Below the pieces are notes generated by a model that was given only the letters and a program-made list of their open reading frames with translations, was not told the DNA's origin and did no database searches. A program made the position numbers and the translations under genes. Positions 9,536-20,712 of a stretch of DNA of 64,000 nucleotides are shown in pieces (within the stretch, counting starts at the first letter, position 1; every line of letters begins with the position of its first letter). The DNA is from Enterococcaceae bacterium OF42-14pH9A. Lineage in GTDB: Bacteria > Bacillota > Bacilli > Lactobacillales > Enterococcaceae. The stretch spans positions 1,187,338 through 1,251,337 of the forward strand of contig JAQEYU010000001.1 in assembly GCA_027692465.1 (NCBI GenBank), in the 5' to 3' direction.

Positions 9536-10462
9536 ATGGAGCAGACACAAATGACAAGTCATGAAAAAAAACTGGTAGCCGTCGATATCGGCGGGACTGG
9601 TGTCAAAACCGGCCTGTTGACACAAGCAGGAGTGAGCTTGGCGAGCGGTCATTTTCCAACTCCCCGCCACGATTATCGGCTGCTGACGGAGATGTTGATT
9701 GAGCATATCAATAAAACTTACGGCAGTGATTTTGCGGGAATTGCCATCAGCAGCACCGGTCTGGTGGACCCCGGGACCCAAGAAATCGGGATGAGTTCGC
9801 CCATCTATGAACCTTTCGGAAAAGAACTGGTTCGTCGGCTGCAGACACACTACCAAGTACCTGTCAGCGCCGAAAATGATGGCAACTGCGCACTTTTGGC
9901 CGAAAAATGGCAAGGTGCCGGACAGGACTGCCGCGATCTGGCGATGGTTGTGTTAGGAACTTCTGTAGGCGGAGCCGTCATGATCGATGAAAAGCTGGTT
10001 CGCGGTTCGCATCTTTTGGGCGGTGAGTTCGGCTATATGCTGACACCGGTCAATCAAGGTGCCAAGCGTTGGGAAATCTGGAGTATCACCGGTGCCACGC
10101 GGAGCTTGGTATTGGATACTGCGCTGAAAAAAGGACTGGATCCGGCAGATTTGGACGGCCGCCAGGTAACTGAACTTCTGGCAGCTGGAGATAAAGACGC
10201 CCAGGAAGCCGTGGCCGACTTTATCGAACAGTTGGCAGTGGGCTGTTACAATCTGCAATACGTCCTGGATCCGCAAAAAATCCTGATCGGCGGCGGTATC
10301 TCCAAAGCGGAATTTCTGCTGCCACGGCTGCAGGAAAAAATCACGGAAATCGCCGAACACATTCCCAGCAATGTGCTTTTGCCGGATATCACCATCTGCA
10401 AGTTCGGCAATGAAGCCAATCTTTTGGGAGCAGTTTATGACTGGTGCCAAAAATTTGCTTAA
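9536..10462 (+). CDS. ROK family sugar kinase
   Basis: Likely cytoplasmic ATP-dependent kinase of a hexose, amino sugar or beta-glucoside. The 308-aa protein starts with the phosphate loop KKLVAVDIGGTGVKTGLL, has the catalytic Asp in SAENDGNCALLAEKW, and ends with a nucleotide-binding segment (KILIGGGISKAEF). It has no N-terminal HTH, so it is an enzyme rather than a ROK repressor. It lacks the CxCGxxGC zinc motif and has EFGY where most ROK kinases have E(I/R)GH, so it belongs to the zinc-free subgroup seen in some beta-glucoside kinases. No close ribosome site decides between ATG 9536 and ATG 9551. Substrate not assigned. Confidence 0.85.
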   Translation: MEQTQMTSHEKKLVAVDIGGTGVKTGLLTQAGVSLASGHFPTPRHDYRLLTEMLIEHINKTYGSDFAGIAISSTGLVDPGTQEIGMSSPIYEPFGKELVRRLQTHYQVPVSAENDGNCALLAEKWQGAGQDCRDLAMVVLGTSVGGAVMIDEKLVRGSHLLGGEFGYMLTPVNQGAKRWEIWSITGATRSLVLDTALKKGLDPADLDGRQVTELLAAGDKDAQEAVADFIEQLAVGCYNLQYVLDPQKILIGGGISKAEFLLPRLQEKITEIAEHIPSNVLLPDITICKFGNEANLLGAVYDWCQKFA

Positions 10463-10734
10463 AGTATGCCGAAAAAAACGGGAAATTCTTCTCGGAAAAG
10501 AAAGGAAGTCCAAAAAGCGCGACTTTCTTTCTTTTTTAAGATAAATATTACTCGTGTTCTGTTATGCCCTTCTAACGCCTTAAAATATCCTAAATTTTTA
10601 CTTAGTATTGTTCTTTTAATATCGAATAAACCGGCATTATGTGTTAGATTAACAGTCGAACACATCGTGACAAGTGCCGCAGTTGGGCTTGTGGCGATAT
10701 GTATTTTTTTCAAAAAGTTGCGAAAGCGTTTTAT

Positions 10735-10893
10735 TAGGGCGTACATGGAAACTTCGATGGAGGCAGCGGTTTTTGAAGGTCTGGCAAAAGCAAATGAGTA
10801 CGTGCAGCCGATATGGTGCCAAGGTCGCGCATTTACGTCACAGCTTGCGGAAAAAATGTCCAAAAGGTCGGCCATCGGAAATTTCAGATACAC
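10735..10893 (+). repeat. Element B, copy B2
   Basis: About 160-bp copy with the left end TAGGGCGTACATGGAAAC and an inverted right end AAATTTCAGATACACC, plus the GCATTTACG..CAGCTTGCGG interior. It occupies most of the spacer upstream of the AraC-type regulator. The rest of 10463-10968 shows no gene. Confidence 0.6.
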
Positions 10894-10968
10894 CTTGAAG
10901 TCCGTTACATAGGTATTTATGCGGCAGCCGGTATGTGTGCCGGTTGCGAAGAAAAGATGGAGGAGAAA

Positions 10969-13226
10969 ATGAAAAAAATCATCGGTCAGATCAGACAAGC
11001 GTGTTTTTCGGGACTGGGTCGTTCCGTGGGTTCTTACTTGATTGTTTTCCTGGTGCCTTTTTTGATCGTTTCGGGTATCTGGTTCAAAACCTCGAAGGAC
11101 AGCATTAACCAGCAGTTGGAATTGTCCTCCCGCAATCATCTGCTGCAACTGCAGTCTTCTTTTGAAAACAATCTGATGCAGCTGAACGATCTTTCCCACC
11201 AGATTCCTCATGACGGGAAACTGTCATTGAAGATGATCAGTCATCCTTATTATACGTTGGAAGGACAGCAGTCTTTGCGGAAGCACCGGCTGGAGGGCAG
11301 TATTGTCGATGAGGTTTTTTTGATGTATTACGAAAAGCCTGACCGCCTGTTTTCTACCGACGGCTGGCTGAATACGGAGCTGCTCTTGAAACCTTCCGGC
11401 AAAACCGACTATTCGGCACAAGAGCTCGCCCAGCTTCTGACCACTGAAGCGCCGAAGCTGATTAATTTGGAAGATGAATTCACAGCCAATCACAACCGGA
11501 TGTATTACTTGGTGCCGCTGCAAAATGCGGATCAGGTGGCTTACGGAACAGCGGTCTATGCAATCAAGGAGTCCAGTATCCAAAAACTTTTGGATCAGTC
11601 TTCTTATGGCGAGGAAAGCACCAACTATCTGGTCAATGAACAAAATCAGGTCTTGTCCAGCACCGGCAATCGGGAACTGCTCAGCTATATGAGCAAACCG
11701 GAAAATGTCGCCAAAGCCAGGCAGGTCCAAGAAATGAATATCGGCGGTCACCGGTACATGACGCAAAAATTGGAAAACAAGGGTCTGGGCCTTTCCTACA
11801 TTGGAGTAGTGAACCCGGATCGGGCACTGCAGACGATCAATCGGGTCCAGCAGAAATTCCTCTACTTTATTTTTGCAACGCTGCTTTTGGGGGGCGTGCT
11901 GGTCTATATCCTGGGTCGCTACAATTATCGTCCAATCCAGCGTCTGGAACAGTTGATGGAAGAATATGATGACGAGAATGCCGATTCCCGCTTCACTGGA
12001 GAACGGCCGGGGATCCAGGTTCACGAACGGGTCTCCCGCTTTTTGAATGAGAACAAAGAACTGCACCAGGAGATTCAAAGGCAGACACCTCATGCTCGGG
12101 AACAAGTGTTGCGAAAGCTGATTGGCGGCCGGATCAAAGATGAAGAGCAGCTTGCGATCCTGCTGGATTCGGTCCATGTCCAGCTGAAAGGCAATCACTA
12201 TTTCACCATGACGATTAGTACGCGGGAGAAAGGTCTCAACGAGTTTTCTCCGCAGCATGATATTTTGATGGAGTACCTGCAAATGGTGCGGGGAACTGGT
12301 TTTGTAGGTTATGCGACGGAGATCCTGTCTACTCAGGTTATTGCGATTTTGGTCGCTTATGAAGAGAAAACCGAGCTGAAGCGGATTTCCGAAGCCCTTT
12401 ACAATGATATTTTTGATCTGGTGGGCTTGCGTCCAACCATTGCGGTGGGCAATCCGGTGAATCGACTGGCAGAAATTAACCGTTCCTTCATCGAAAGTCT
12501 GGCGGCGTTGGAACACTCCTTTATGATGAAGGAGCAGGCCATCATCTATTACGATGAGCTGAAGGAGGAACCGGCAACCGGGGGTATCACTTACCAGGAC
12601 TCGCAAAAAATGAAGCTGATCCAGAGTTTGACCCAAGGAGACTTCGAAGTGGCCGGCGAGACGATCCATCTCATGGTGGAGAATGGGCTGGAGCAGCAGT
12701 TGGCGGCCGGCGCGCAAAAGATTTACGGCTTTTATCTGCTGAATATCCTCACCCAATTTGCCTCCGGGATCCAAAGCGGTCCGGCAGTGGCCAAGGCTGA
12801 AGAAGCAGCCGACTTTCACAGCCTGTATGATTTGGAGCCGCAGCTTTTGGAAATTGCCAAAATGCTGTGCGCGCTGGTGCAGTCTAAACCGCAAAACCAG
12901 GAATCGCAGCTGAAGCAGGAGTTGTTTGCCTTCATTCAAGACAACTACGCTTCTTCACGCTTTCGCTGGAAATGGTGGCAGAAGAGTTTCAGCTGTCCGT
13001 GTCGTATTTGAGTCGTTTCATTAAAAAGGAAAGCGGTATGACCTTCTCCAAGTACATTCAAGAGCTGCGGATGGAGAAGATCAAGCAGGCGCTGATCGAA
13101 TCCGACCGTCCCATCAAAGACATCATTCGGGAAGCCGGCTATTACGATGTGTCAAACTATACCCGTAAATTCCGGACGCTGGTAGGTGTCACACCGGGTC
13201 AGTTCCGTACGTTAAACAAGCAGTGA
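10969..13226 (+). pseudogene. Membrane-bound AraC-type regulator, broken by a frameshift
   Basis: YesN/AraC-like one-component regulator. The order is a transmembrane helix (about residues 18-42), an extracellular cache-like domain to about 295, a second helix (FLYFIFATLLLGGVLVYILG), a cytoplasmic linker, and a C-terminal double HTH of AraC type. The HTH (SYLSRFIKKESGMTFSKYIQELRMEKIKQAL..GYYDVSNYTRKFRTLVGVTPGQFR) lies in a different frame: the main frame runs to a stop at 13011, and the HTH frame is open through 12972-13226. Restoring one C near 12960 (CGC CTT TCG CTG) joins both halves as LSLEMVAEEF, the normal sequence. The start at ATG 10969 has GGAGG. It lies just upstream of the fucose operon, its probable target. 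The break could be real or a sequencing error. Confidence 0.85.
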
Positions 13227-13251
13227 GTACCACCCGGCAATGAATAAATAA

Positions 13252-13300
13252 AACAAGATCGCACAACGGCCGCCAAACGCCGAATGCGATCTTGTTTTGT
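13252..13300 (+). terminator. Terminator after the AraC-type regulator
   Basis: AACAAGATCGCA / TGCGATCTTGTT stem followed by TTG; strong inverted repeat 26 bp after the regulator stop. Confidence 0.8.
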
Positions 13301-13442
13301 TGTACAGAAAGCTTTCGTTAAGGCTGTTGCTGGCAAGAACACCTGCTGTTTGCCGGTTATGGGCAGTATCTACACAGCGGCGACGGGCTACACAGTGGCA
13401 AAAAACAGTGCCAGACAACAGCACACCGGCGAAAGGGAAAAA

Positions 13443-13477
13443 CACACATTGTAGTGAATGCGCTGTCATTGTAGGAT
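13443..13477 (+). promoter_or_regulatory. Candidate CACACATTG box and promoter of the GH20-fuc operon
   Basis: CACACATTGTAG at 13443-13454 with TTGTAG as a weak -35, a 17-bp spacer and TAGGAT as -10 (13472-13477). A partial upstream repeat (CACACC) lies at 13422. A TACACAG pair also occurs at 13371 and 13389. The same box precedes other island operons at 25204, 28541, 33696 and 35115. Confidence 0.45.
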
Positions 13478-13518
13478 GAGGGTGCAAGTTAAATGAAGCA
13501 GCAAGGAGTGAATTTCAA

Positions 13519-14892
13519 TTGGCAATAATGAATGAAAAAGGCCTGGTCGTGACTTATGACGAACAGATGGCCGAAAGCGCGAAACGTTTTGTGAATTTTT
13601 GTGAAGAGCTGCTGGATACGCCGGCAGACCTGCCGCAATTTATGTTGACACTGGATGCGGACCTGGCCGGAGATTTCGAGATCCGTCAGCAGGACCGGCA
13701 GATTACCATCACTGCTCGGGAGGAAAGTCAGGTGTTTTACGGTGCGACCAAAGCACTGCAAGGATACTTGATCCAACAGCCAATCAGCGGTTTATTTTAC
13801 GGAGGCATCCAGGAGCGGTGTTTCATGATTGATATGGGGCGGAAGTTTTTCTCTTTGGCAAGCTTGAAGCAGCTGGTGCAAAGCTTGGCCTTGTTCCAGT
13901 TTACCCATCTGCAGCTGCATTTTTCCGAGAATGAAGGATTCCGGATCGAATCTGAAACGCATCCGGAAGTCGTTTCGCCGGAATTTTTGACGAAAGCCGA
14001 GATCCGTGAACTGATCGCGTATGCGAACCGCCATTTTATCCAAGTCATCCCGGATTTTGACACACCGGGGCATTTGAAACAGATCCTGAAAAATTATCCG
14101 CAGTTTCAGCTGACTATGATCGATGAAGAAGGCAACTACACCAAAGATCCGAAAGCATTGGATCTGTTGAATCCGGAAGCCGTGGAGCTGGTGCAAGACT
14201 TTTATCGGGAATACGGGGAACTGTTTTCCGAAAGCTGCTACTTCCACATCGGTGCTGACGAATTTGTCGATTTCGACCAGATTGAGAAGTACCCGACCCT
14301 GGCAGCTTATGCCAAAGAAAAATTCGGGGAGGATGCCAGCGGGATTGAGGTCTTTATTGAATATGTCAATCAGACCATCGACTTTGTTCGGCAATTGGGC
14401 TTTATCCCACGGGTCTGGAATGACGGATTCTTCCGCTTGAACCGTCAGGAAAAACTGTCTTTGTCGGCGAATTGTGAAGTGTCGTATTGGACCCGTTGGA
14501 ACCAGAACATGGCACCGGTGGAGACCTTCTTTGAAAAAGGCTACAACGTCATCAATCACAATGACAATTTCTTCTACTTTGTATTAGGTGAAGCTGCCAG
14601 CTACACCTACCCGACATATGAAAAGATCGCAACGGATTTTTCACTGACCACTTATGCCAATAATCAGGTAGTGGAAGCCGCCTATCTGGCTCAGACGCCG
14701 GCGATCGCCTTGGCAGTCTGGTCGGATATTCCCGATGCCCTCACGGAAAATGAAGTGATCGAAGCAGTCTTCTGGCTGCAGGCTGCGCTGAGTCAAAAAG
14801 TTTACCGGCAGGAACCTCTGGCAAAAACAGACTTCCAGCCGTTGTTTTCAACATGGCAAAAAACAAACGAGACGGAGGAAATAAGCAAATGA
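13519..14892 (+). CDS. GH20 family beta-N-acetylhexosaminidase
   Basis: Cytoplasmic exo-hexosaminidase expected to release terminal beta-GlcNAc or beta-GalNAc from imported oligosaccharides. It is 457 aa with a small N-terminal alpha/beta domain (to about 95) and a GH20 TIM barrel. It shows MIDMGRKFFSLASLKQLV, HFSENEGFR, PDFDTPGH and the catalytic pair Asp247-Glu248 in FHIGADEF. There is no signal peptide. The start is TTG 13519, spaced about 9 bp after AAGGAG; ATG 13528 is possible. The stop overlaps the fucA start (ATGA), so it is the first gene of a fucose operon. It is closely similar across its length to the GH20 at 54621. Confidence 0.88.
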   Translation: MAIMNEKGLVVTYDEQMAESAKRFVNFCEELLDTPADLPQFMLTLDADLAGDFEIRQQDRQITITAREESQVFYGATKALQGYLIQQPISGLFYGGIQERCFMIDMGRKFFSLASLKQLVQSLALFQFTHLQLHFSENEGFRIESETHPEVVSPEFLTKAEIRELIAYANRHFIQVIPDFDTPGHLKQILKNYPQFQLTMIDEEGNYTKDPKALDLLNPEAVELVQDFYREYGELFSESCYFHIGADEFVDFDQIEKYPTLAAYAKEKFGEDASGIEVFIEYVNQTIDFVRQLGFIPRVWNDGFFRLNRQEKLSLSANCEVSYWTRWNQNMAPVETFFEKGYNVINHNDNFFYFVLGEAASYTYPTYEKIATDFSLTTYANNQVVEAAYLAQTPAIALAVWSDIPDALTENEVIEAVFWLQAALSQKVYRQEPLAKTDFQPLFSTWQKTNETEEISK

Positions 14893-15635
14893 AACCCATC
14901 AACGAGCAGGAATTAAAAGCAATGATCTGTGATGTCTGCAATAAAATGTGGCAACTGGGCTGGGTCGCAGCCAACGACGGCAATGTATCCGCCAAATTGG
15001 ACGATAACACCATCATCTGTACGCCCACCGGGATCTCAAAAAGCTTTATCACAGTCGACAAGTTGATCAAGATTGATCTGAAAGGCAATGTTCTGGAAGC
15101 TGAAGCAGGGTTTAAACCTTCTTCTGAAATCAAGATGCACTTGCGCTGCTATGAAGAGCGGGAGGATGTAAAAGCAGTGGTTCATGCCCATCCACCGGTC
15201 GCTACCGGCTTTGCTTTGGCCCATATTCCTTTGGACAATTACTCGCTGATCGAAAGCTCGCTGACAATCGGGGCGGTTCCAATCACGCCTTTCGGTATGC
15301 CGTCGACAGAAGAAGTGCCGAATGCCATCACACCATATTTGAACGAGCACGATGTTGTTTTGCTGGAAAATCACGGAGCCTTGGCTATGGGATCGGACAT
15401 CGTGACTGCTTATTACCGGATGGAGTCTTTGGAGTTGTGTGCCAAAACCCAATACTATGCCCGGACATTGATGAACACGCAGGCGGAACCGGAGATTTCT
15501 GCTGACCGGATGGGGGATCTGATCGCTATGCGGGAACGCTACGGGATCACCGGCCGCCATCCCGGCTATAAAAAATACAGTACCGAGGAGACTCGTTATG
15601 AACAACCGCAAACCTCAAGCCCTGCTGGCGTTTGA
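14889..15635 (+). CDS. fucA: L-fuculose-1-phosphate aldolase (class II aldolase)
   Basis: Cleaves L-fuculose-1-phosphate to dihydroxyacetone phosphate and L-lactaldehyde. The 248-aa AraD/FucA-family protein has GNVSAKL and TPTGISKSF phosphate-binding segments, the catalytic Glu in PSSE (residue 80), zinc histidines in VVHAHPP (99 and 101), and a third His in ENHGALAMG. About 30 aa longer than the E. coli enzyme because of a C-terminal tail (HPGYKKYSTEE..). The ATG at 14889 has GGAGG and overlaps the GH20 stop; its own 3' end overlaps the kinase start by 38 bp. Rhamnulose-phosphate aldolase activity is a less likely alternative given the fucose isomerase downstream. Confidence 0.85.
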   Translation: MKPINEQELKAMICDVCNKMWQLGWVAANDGNVSAKLDDNTIICTPTGISKSFITVDKLIKIDLKGNVLEAEAGFKPSSEIKMHLRCYEEREDVKAVVHAHPPVATGFALAHIPLDNYSLIESSLTIGAVPITPFGMPSTEEVPNAITPYLNEHDVVLLENHGALAMGSDIVTAYYRMESLELCAKTQYYARTLMNTQAEPEISADRMGDLIAMRERYGITGRHPGYKKYSTEETRYEQPQTSSPAGV

Positions 15636-17001
15636 TCTGGGTGCTTCCAGCGGCCGGGGGATTATCGGCCGCTTTCAAGCCGGAGAGCTGACGATGACTG
15701 AGATCCATCGCTTCCAGAATCAGCCGATCACTGAAAACGGCCACTTATGCTGGGATCTGCCGACATTATTGGCGGAGATCAAAACAGGAATCAAAAAAGC
15801 CTGTGAAACATACGAATTGATCAGTATCGCTTTTGATACTTGGGGTGTGGATTATGGACTGCTGGATGAAAAGGGACAGTTGCTGCAGCTGCCGCTTCAT
15901 TACCGAGATGTCACCAGTCAGCAGAGCTATGAAGCACTGGGGGAAGTTTTGCGGGAAGAGGAATTGTTTGCTGCTACCGGCAATCAGGTGATGGCCATCA
16001 ATTCGCTGTTTCGTCTGGCCTGCCAGACCTCGGAACAACCAGCAGCAAGGATGCTTTTGCTGCCGGATCTGCTGGGTTATCTGCTGACGGGCAAGGCATT
16101 GGGAGAAAGCACCATTGCCGCTACTAGTCAGCTGTTGGATCCGTTGACCGGTGATTGGCATCGAGAACTGGCAGAACGTTACGGCATCAAAGCAAGCCTG
16201 CTGCCGGAATTGGGGCAGGCGGGAGATTTCGTAGGAATGCTTCAGGATCCGGAACTTCCTGCCATCCCGGTCTACAAAAGCTACGGCCATGACACGGCTT
16301 GCGCGGTGGCCAGTGTGCCTACCGTCAAAGAGGATTTTTTGTTTGTTTCCTGCGGGACCTGGGCTTTGGCGGGTACGGAGACAACAGCACCAATCTTGTC
16401 ACAGACCGCACAGCAGCTGGGCTTTTCCAACGAAGGCGGCCGTCCCGGAAACAACCGGCTACTGAAAAATCTCACTGGACTGTGGCTGATTCAGGAGTTG
16501 CAACGTTCTTTGGCACAAGGCGGAACTGAGCTGAGCTTTCAGGAAATGATGGAGCTGGCACAAGACGCGGCTGACACCGTTTTGATCGATACGCAGCAGC
16601 CGCAGTTGGCAGAACCCGGCCGGATGTTGGAAAAATTGACCGGCTTGTTGGCGGCTGCCGGCTGTCACGAGCCGACTGTCGGCGAAGTGATTCGCTGTGT
16701 CTATCGCAGTTTGGCGGCGGCCTTTTGCCAAACATTTGAGGAAATCAGCCGGTTGACCGGCAAGACCTACGAGGAGATCCATGTCATCGGCGGCGGTGCC
16801 AGAGCTGATTTTCTTTGCCGCTGTATCGCTGAAGCCTGTCACAAACCGGTGATCGCCGGACCGGTAGAAGCGACTGCAATGGGTAATCTGGCAGCACAAG
16901 GAATCGGCTTGGGCTATCTGACATCGATTCACGCCTTTCGCCGACAATTGACAACGCTTCCTGAGCTGAAGAGTTACCAGCCGGGAAAAGTACCAGTATA
17001 G
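15598..17001 (+). CDS. FGGY family kinase, probable L-fuculokinase (RhaB-like)
   Basis: Sugar kinase that most likely phosphorylates L-fuculose in the fuc pathway. The 467-aa protein has the FGGY N-terminal fold (LLAFDLGASSGRGIIG), FDTWGVDYGLLDEKGQ with the catalytic Asp region, the kinase 2 segment YKSYGHDTACAVASVP, and the C-terminal ATP-binding IHVIGGGARADFLCRCIAEA. By sequence it resembles rhamnulokinases more than E. coli FucK, but it lies between fucA and fucI, and many Gram-positive fuculokinases are of this RhaB-like type. It starts within the end of fucA. Substrate is inferred from context. Confidence 0.85.
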   Translation: MNNRKPQALLAFDLGASSGRGIIGRFQAGELTMTEIHRFQNQPITENGHLCWDLPTLLAEIKTGIKKACETYELISIAFDTWGVDYGLLDEKGQLLQLPLHYRDVTSQQSYEALGEVLREEELFAATGNQVMAINSLFRLACQTSEQPAARMLLLPDLLGYLLTGKALGESTIAATSQLLDPLTGDWHRELAERYGIKASLLPELGQAGDFVGMLQDPELPAIPVYKSYGHDTACAVASVPTVKEDFLFVSCGTWALAGTETTAPILSQTAQQLGFSNEGGRPGNNRLLKNLTGLWLIQELQRSLAQGGTELSFQEMMELAQDAADTVLIDTQQPQLAEPGRMLEKLTGLLAAAGCHEPTVGEVIRCVYRSLAAAFCQTFEEISRLTGKTYEEIHVIGGGARADFLCRCIAEACHKPVIAGPVEATAMGNLAAQGIGLGYLTSIHAFRRQLTTLPELKSYQPGKVPV

Positions 17002-17053
17002 GCATGTCTGAAAAAGCCAAAACAGCTGCCGCTGATGTTTTCAGATGCATCTG
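17000..17053 (+). repeat. Miniature element B-like inverted repeat
   Basis: TAGGCATGTCTGAAAAAG faces GATGTTTTCAGATGCATC about 20 bp later. Only the ends of element B remain. It sits between the kinase and fucI inside the operon, where it could form a hairpin in the mRNA. Confidence 0.45.
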
Positions 17054-17079
17054 ACCAACAATCGAAAAGAGGAGATCAC

Positions 17080-18843
<1,764 letters not shown>

Positions 18844-18860
18844 AACAACAAAAAGGAAAT

Positions 18861-18892
18861 GCCGCTGCCGTTTTTCGGTGGCGGTTTTTTTA
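18861..18892 (+). terminator. Terminator of the fucose operon
   Basis: CCGCTGCCG-TTTTT-CGGTGGCGG stem followed by seven Ts. Confidence 0.85.
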
Positions 18893-18961
18893 GCGAAATC
18901 ATCAGCTCCGGGTGAAGCTGACAGACCCTGTCAGGTTTTACATGATAGACTATAGATAGAT

Positions 18962-19095
18962 TAGGCGAGACTCAGAGTTTGCGGACCTTCTGTCGGAAAG
19001 CATGGAATAAAGCGCAGCTGCCGAGGTACTAAACCTGTGCATTTACGAAGCAGATTGCGGTGAAAGGGACCGAAATATCTTTCAGTCACGCCCTA
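18962..19095 (+). repeat. Element B, copy B3
   Basis: About 134-bp copy: left end TAGGCGAGACTCAGAG, right end CTTTCAGTCACGCCCTA, with the GCATTTACGA..CAGATTGCGGTGAAAGGACC interior shared closely with the copy at 44332. Confidence 0.65.
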
Positions 19096-19155
19096 AAACA
19101 CACTGATCCGCCTCGCTGCAAAAACGGCAGGCCGATCTGAGAAACGGAGGATGGG

Positions 19156-19683
19156 ATGATGGCAAAACCGAAAAATAAAGCAGAGCTGATCCAAGCAGGA
19201 AATGAAACGTTTGCGCAGTTGGAGGAATTGATGGCAGGTATGTCGGAGGCAGAGCAGACGGGGGCTTTTGGGTTCGAGGACCGGGACAAAAATCTGCGGG
19301 ATGTACTGGTTCATTTGTACGAATGGCATCAGATGTTGTTGGCGTGGGTTGCAGAAGGCTGTGTCCAAAACGGCATTCCGCAGACCCCCAGCCCAAAGTA
19401 CAAGTGGAATCAACTGCCGCAGCTAAACCGGGAAATTTGGGAGCAATATCAGCAGACTACTCTTGCTGCGGCCAAAGATCTGCTGCGGGATAGTCATCAG
19501 GCAGTCATGGCAGTGATTGAAAAACTGAGTGATCCAGAACTTTTTGAGAAAGGCTATTATCCCTGGACCAAGACAACAAATCTGGCAGCATATTTCATTC
19601 CCAATACTTCCGGGCATTATAACTGGGCGATGACCAAGCTGAAAAAGCATTTACGAAGTTATCGGGGCGTTTCCCGTTTGTAA
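19156..19683 (+). CDS. ClbS/DfsB family four-helix bundle protein
   Basis: Small cytoplasmic protein of 175 aa in the DUF1706 (ClbS/DfsB) family, related to DinB-like four-helix bundles. ClbS itself is a colibactin self-resistance hydrolase, but most members are of unknown role. Visible hallmarks are the N-terminal MAKPKNKAELI, the LRDVLVHLYEWHQMLLAWV helix with histidines, the YKWNQLPQLNREIWEQYQ segment and the C-terminal SGHYNWAMTKLKKHLRSY. Two adjacent ATGs (19156 and 19159) follow GGAGG. It is followed after 33 bp by a radical SAM gene, possibly co-transcribed. Confidence 0.85.
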   Translation: MMAKPKNKAELIQAGNETFAQLEELMAGMSEAEQTGAFGFEDRDKNLRDVLVHLYEWHQMLLAWVAEGCVQNGIPQTPSPKYKWNQLPQLNREIWEQYQQTTLAAAKDLLRDSHQAVMAVIEKLSDPELFEKGYYPWTKTTNLAAYFIPNTSGHYNWAMTKLKKHLRSYRGVSRL

Positions 19684-19716
19684 CTCAGCTACTCACAGAA
19701 AAGGCGGTGGCAGTCC

Positions 19717-20580
19717 GTGCATGTCAAACGTTATAAAACCATCCTTTCGCCCAAAAACGGCTTAAATCTGTATCGCGGCTGCACCCATGGTTGTATTTAT
19801 TGCGACAGCCGCAGCCGCTGCTATCAGATGACACATGATTTCGAGGATATTGAAGTCAAGGAGGATGCAATTGCGATTTTGCGGCAGCAGCTGCTGAAAA
19901 AGCGGCGTCCCTGTATGATTGCGACCGGAGCGATGACCGATCCTTATCTTCATGGGGAAAAACAGCTGCGGCTGACCCGGCAGTCTTTGGAGCTGGTCGC
20001 AGAGCTGGGTTTCGGCGTGACCTTGTTGACCAAATCAGACCGGATCCTGGAAGATTTGCCCCTTTTACAAGAGATCAACCGAGAGACCAAAGCAGTGGTA
20101 CAAGTGACACTGACTTGTGCCGAGGATGCCCTGAGCCGTAAAATCGAGCCGCGGGTCTCCGTGACCTCGGAGCGGGTAAAGGTTCTGGCGGCTTGTCGGG
20201 AGGCAGGAATTCCTACTGTTGTCTGGTTGTGTCCCATTTTACCCTTTATCAATGATACGCCGGAAAATATCAGTCGGCTGCTTGCAATTTGTGCTGCTGC
20301 CGGAGTAAAGGGTGTTATCTGTTTTGGCTTTGGACTGACTCTGCGTGAAGGCAATCGGGAGTATTTTTACCGGCAGCTGGAGCGGCTCTTTCCGGGAATG
20401 AAGGAGCGCTATATCTACCACTTCGGAGACCGTTACGACTGCCGCAGTCCGCGGGATGCAGAGCTGACAGAATTGTTCCATCACAGCTGTGAGCAGCAGG
20501 GGTTGTGGCATGACAATCACCAGCTTTTTGCATATCTGCAGCAGTTTGAAAGCCGCCACCAGCAGTTGTCGCTGTTTTGA
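19717..20580 (+). CDS. SPL-like radical SAM protein
   Basis: Radical SAM enzyme of the spore photoproduct lyase-like COG1533 group. The 287-aa protein has the 4Fe-4S motif in GCTHGCIYCDSRSRC (CxxxCxxC) near residue 23, followed by an AdoMet TIM barrel (VTLLTKSDRI; VQVTLTC; VWLCPILPFINDTPENI). The true spore photoproduct lyase C-terminal substrate Cys is not evident, and the window shows no sporulation genes, so DNA repair is not claimed. It starts with GTG at 19717, with a moderate upstream purine-rich site, and ends at a strong terminator. Substrate unknown. Confidence 0.85.
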   Translation: MHVKRYKTILSPKNGLNLYRGCTHGCIYCDSRSRCYQMTHDFEDIEVKEDAIAILRQQLLKKRRPCMIATGAMTDPYLHGEKQLRLTRQSLELVAELGFGVTLLTKSDRILEDLPLLQEINRETKAVVQVTLTCAEDALSRKIEPRVSVTSERVKVLAACREAGIPTVVWLCPILPFINDTPENISRLLAICAAAGVKGVICFGFGLTLREGNREYFYRQLERLFPGMKERYIYHFGDRYDCRSPRDAELTELFHHSCEQQGLWHDNHQLFAYLQQFESRHQQLSLF

Positions 20581-20585
20581 ACAAA

Positions 20586-20642
20586 AGACTCCCGGATTGC
20601 AAGCTGTCTATGACACAGCATGCGATCCGGGAGTCTTTTTAT
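20586..20642 (+). terminator. Terminator after the radical SAM gene
   Basis: GACTCCCGGAT / ATCCGGGAGTC stem with a structured loop and TTTTT tail. Confidence 0.9.
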
Positions 20643-20712
20643 AGGTAGTCGTGTTGTATGCGGACAATTTTCGAGAAAGCCACTCTTTCTCACAGCCCAG
20701 CTAAGGCAGCGA

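Noticed and set aside
11224..12939. 571-codon open frame on the minus strand
   Set aside because: It is antisense to the AraC-type regulator, has a low-complexity His/Gln-rich composition typical of shadow frames, and lacks a ribosome site. The sense protein has clear domains.
19717..20580. True spore photoproduct lyase
   Set aside because: The radical SAM motif fits the wider family, but the window shows no sporulation genes and the diagnostic C-terminal cysteine is not apparent. Called only SPL-like.
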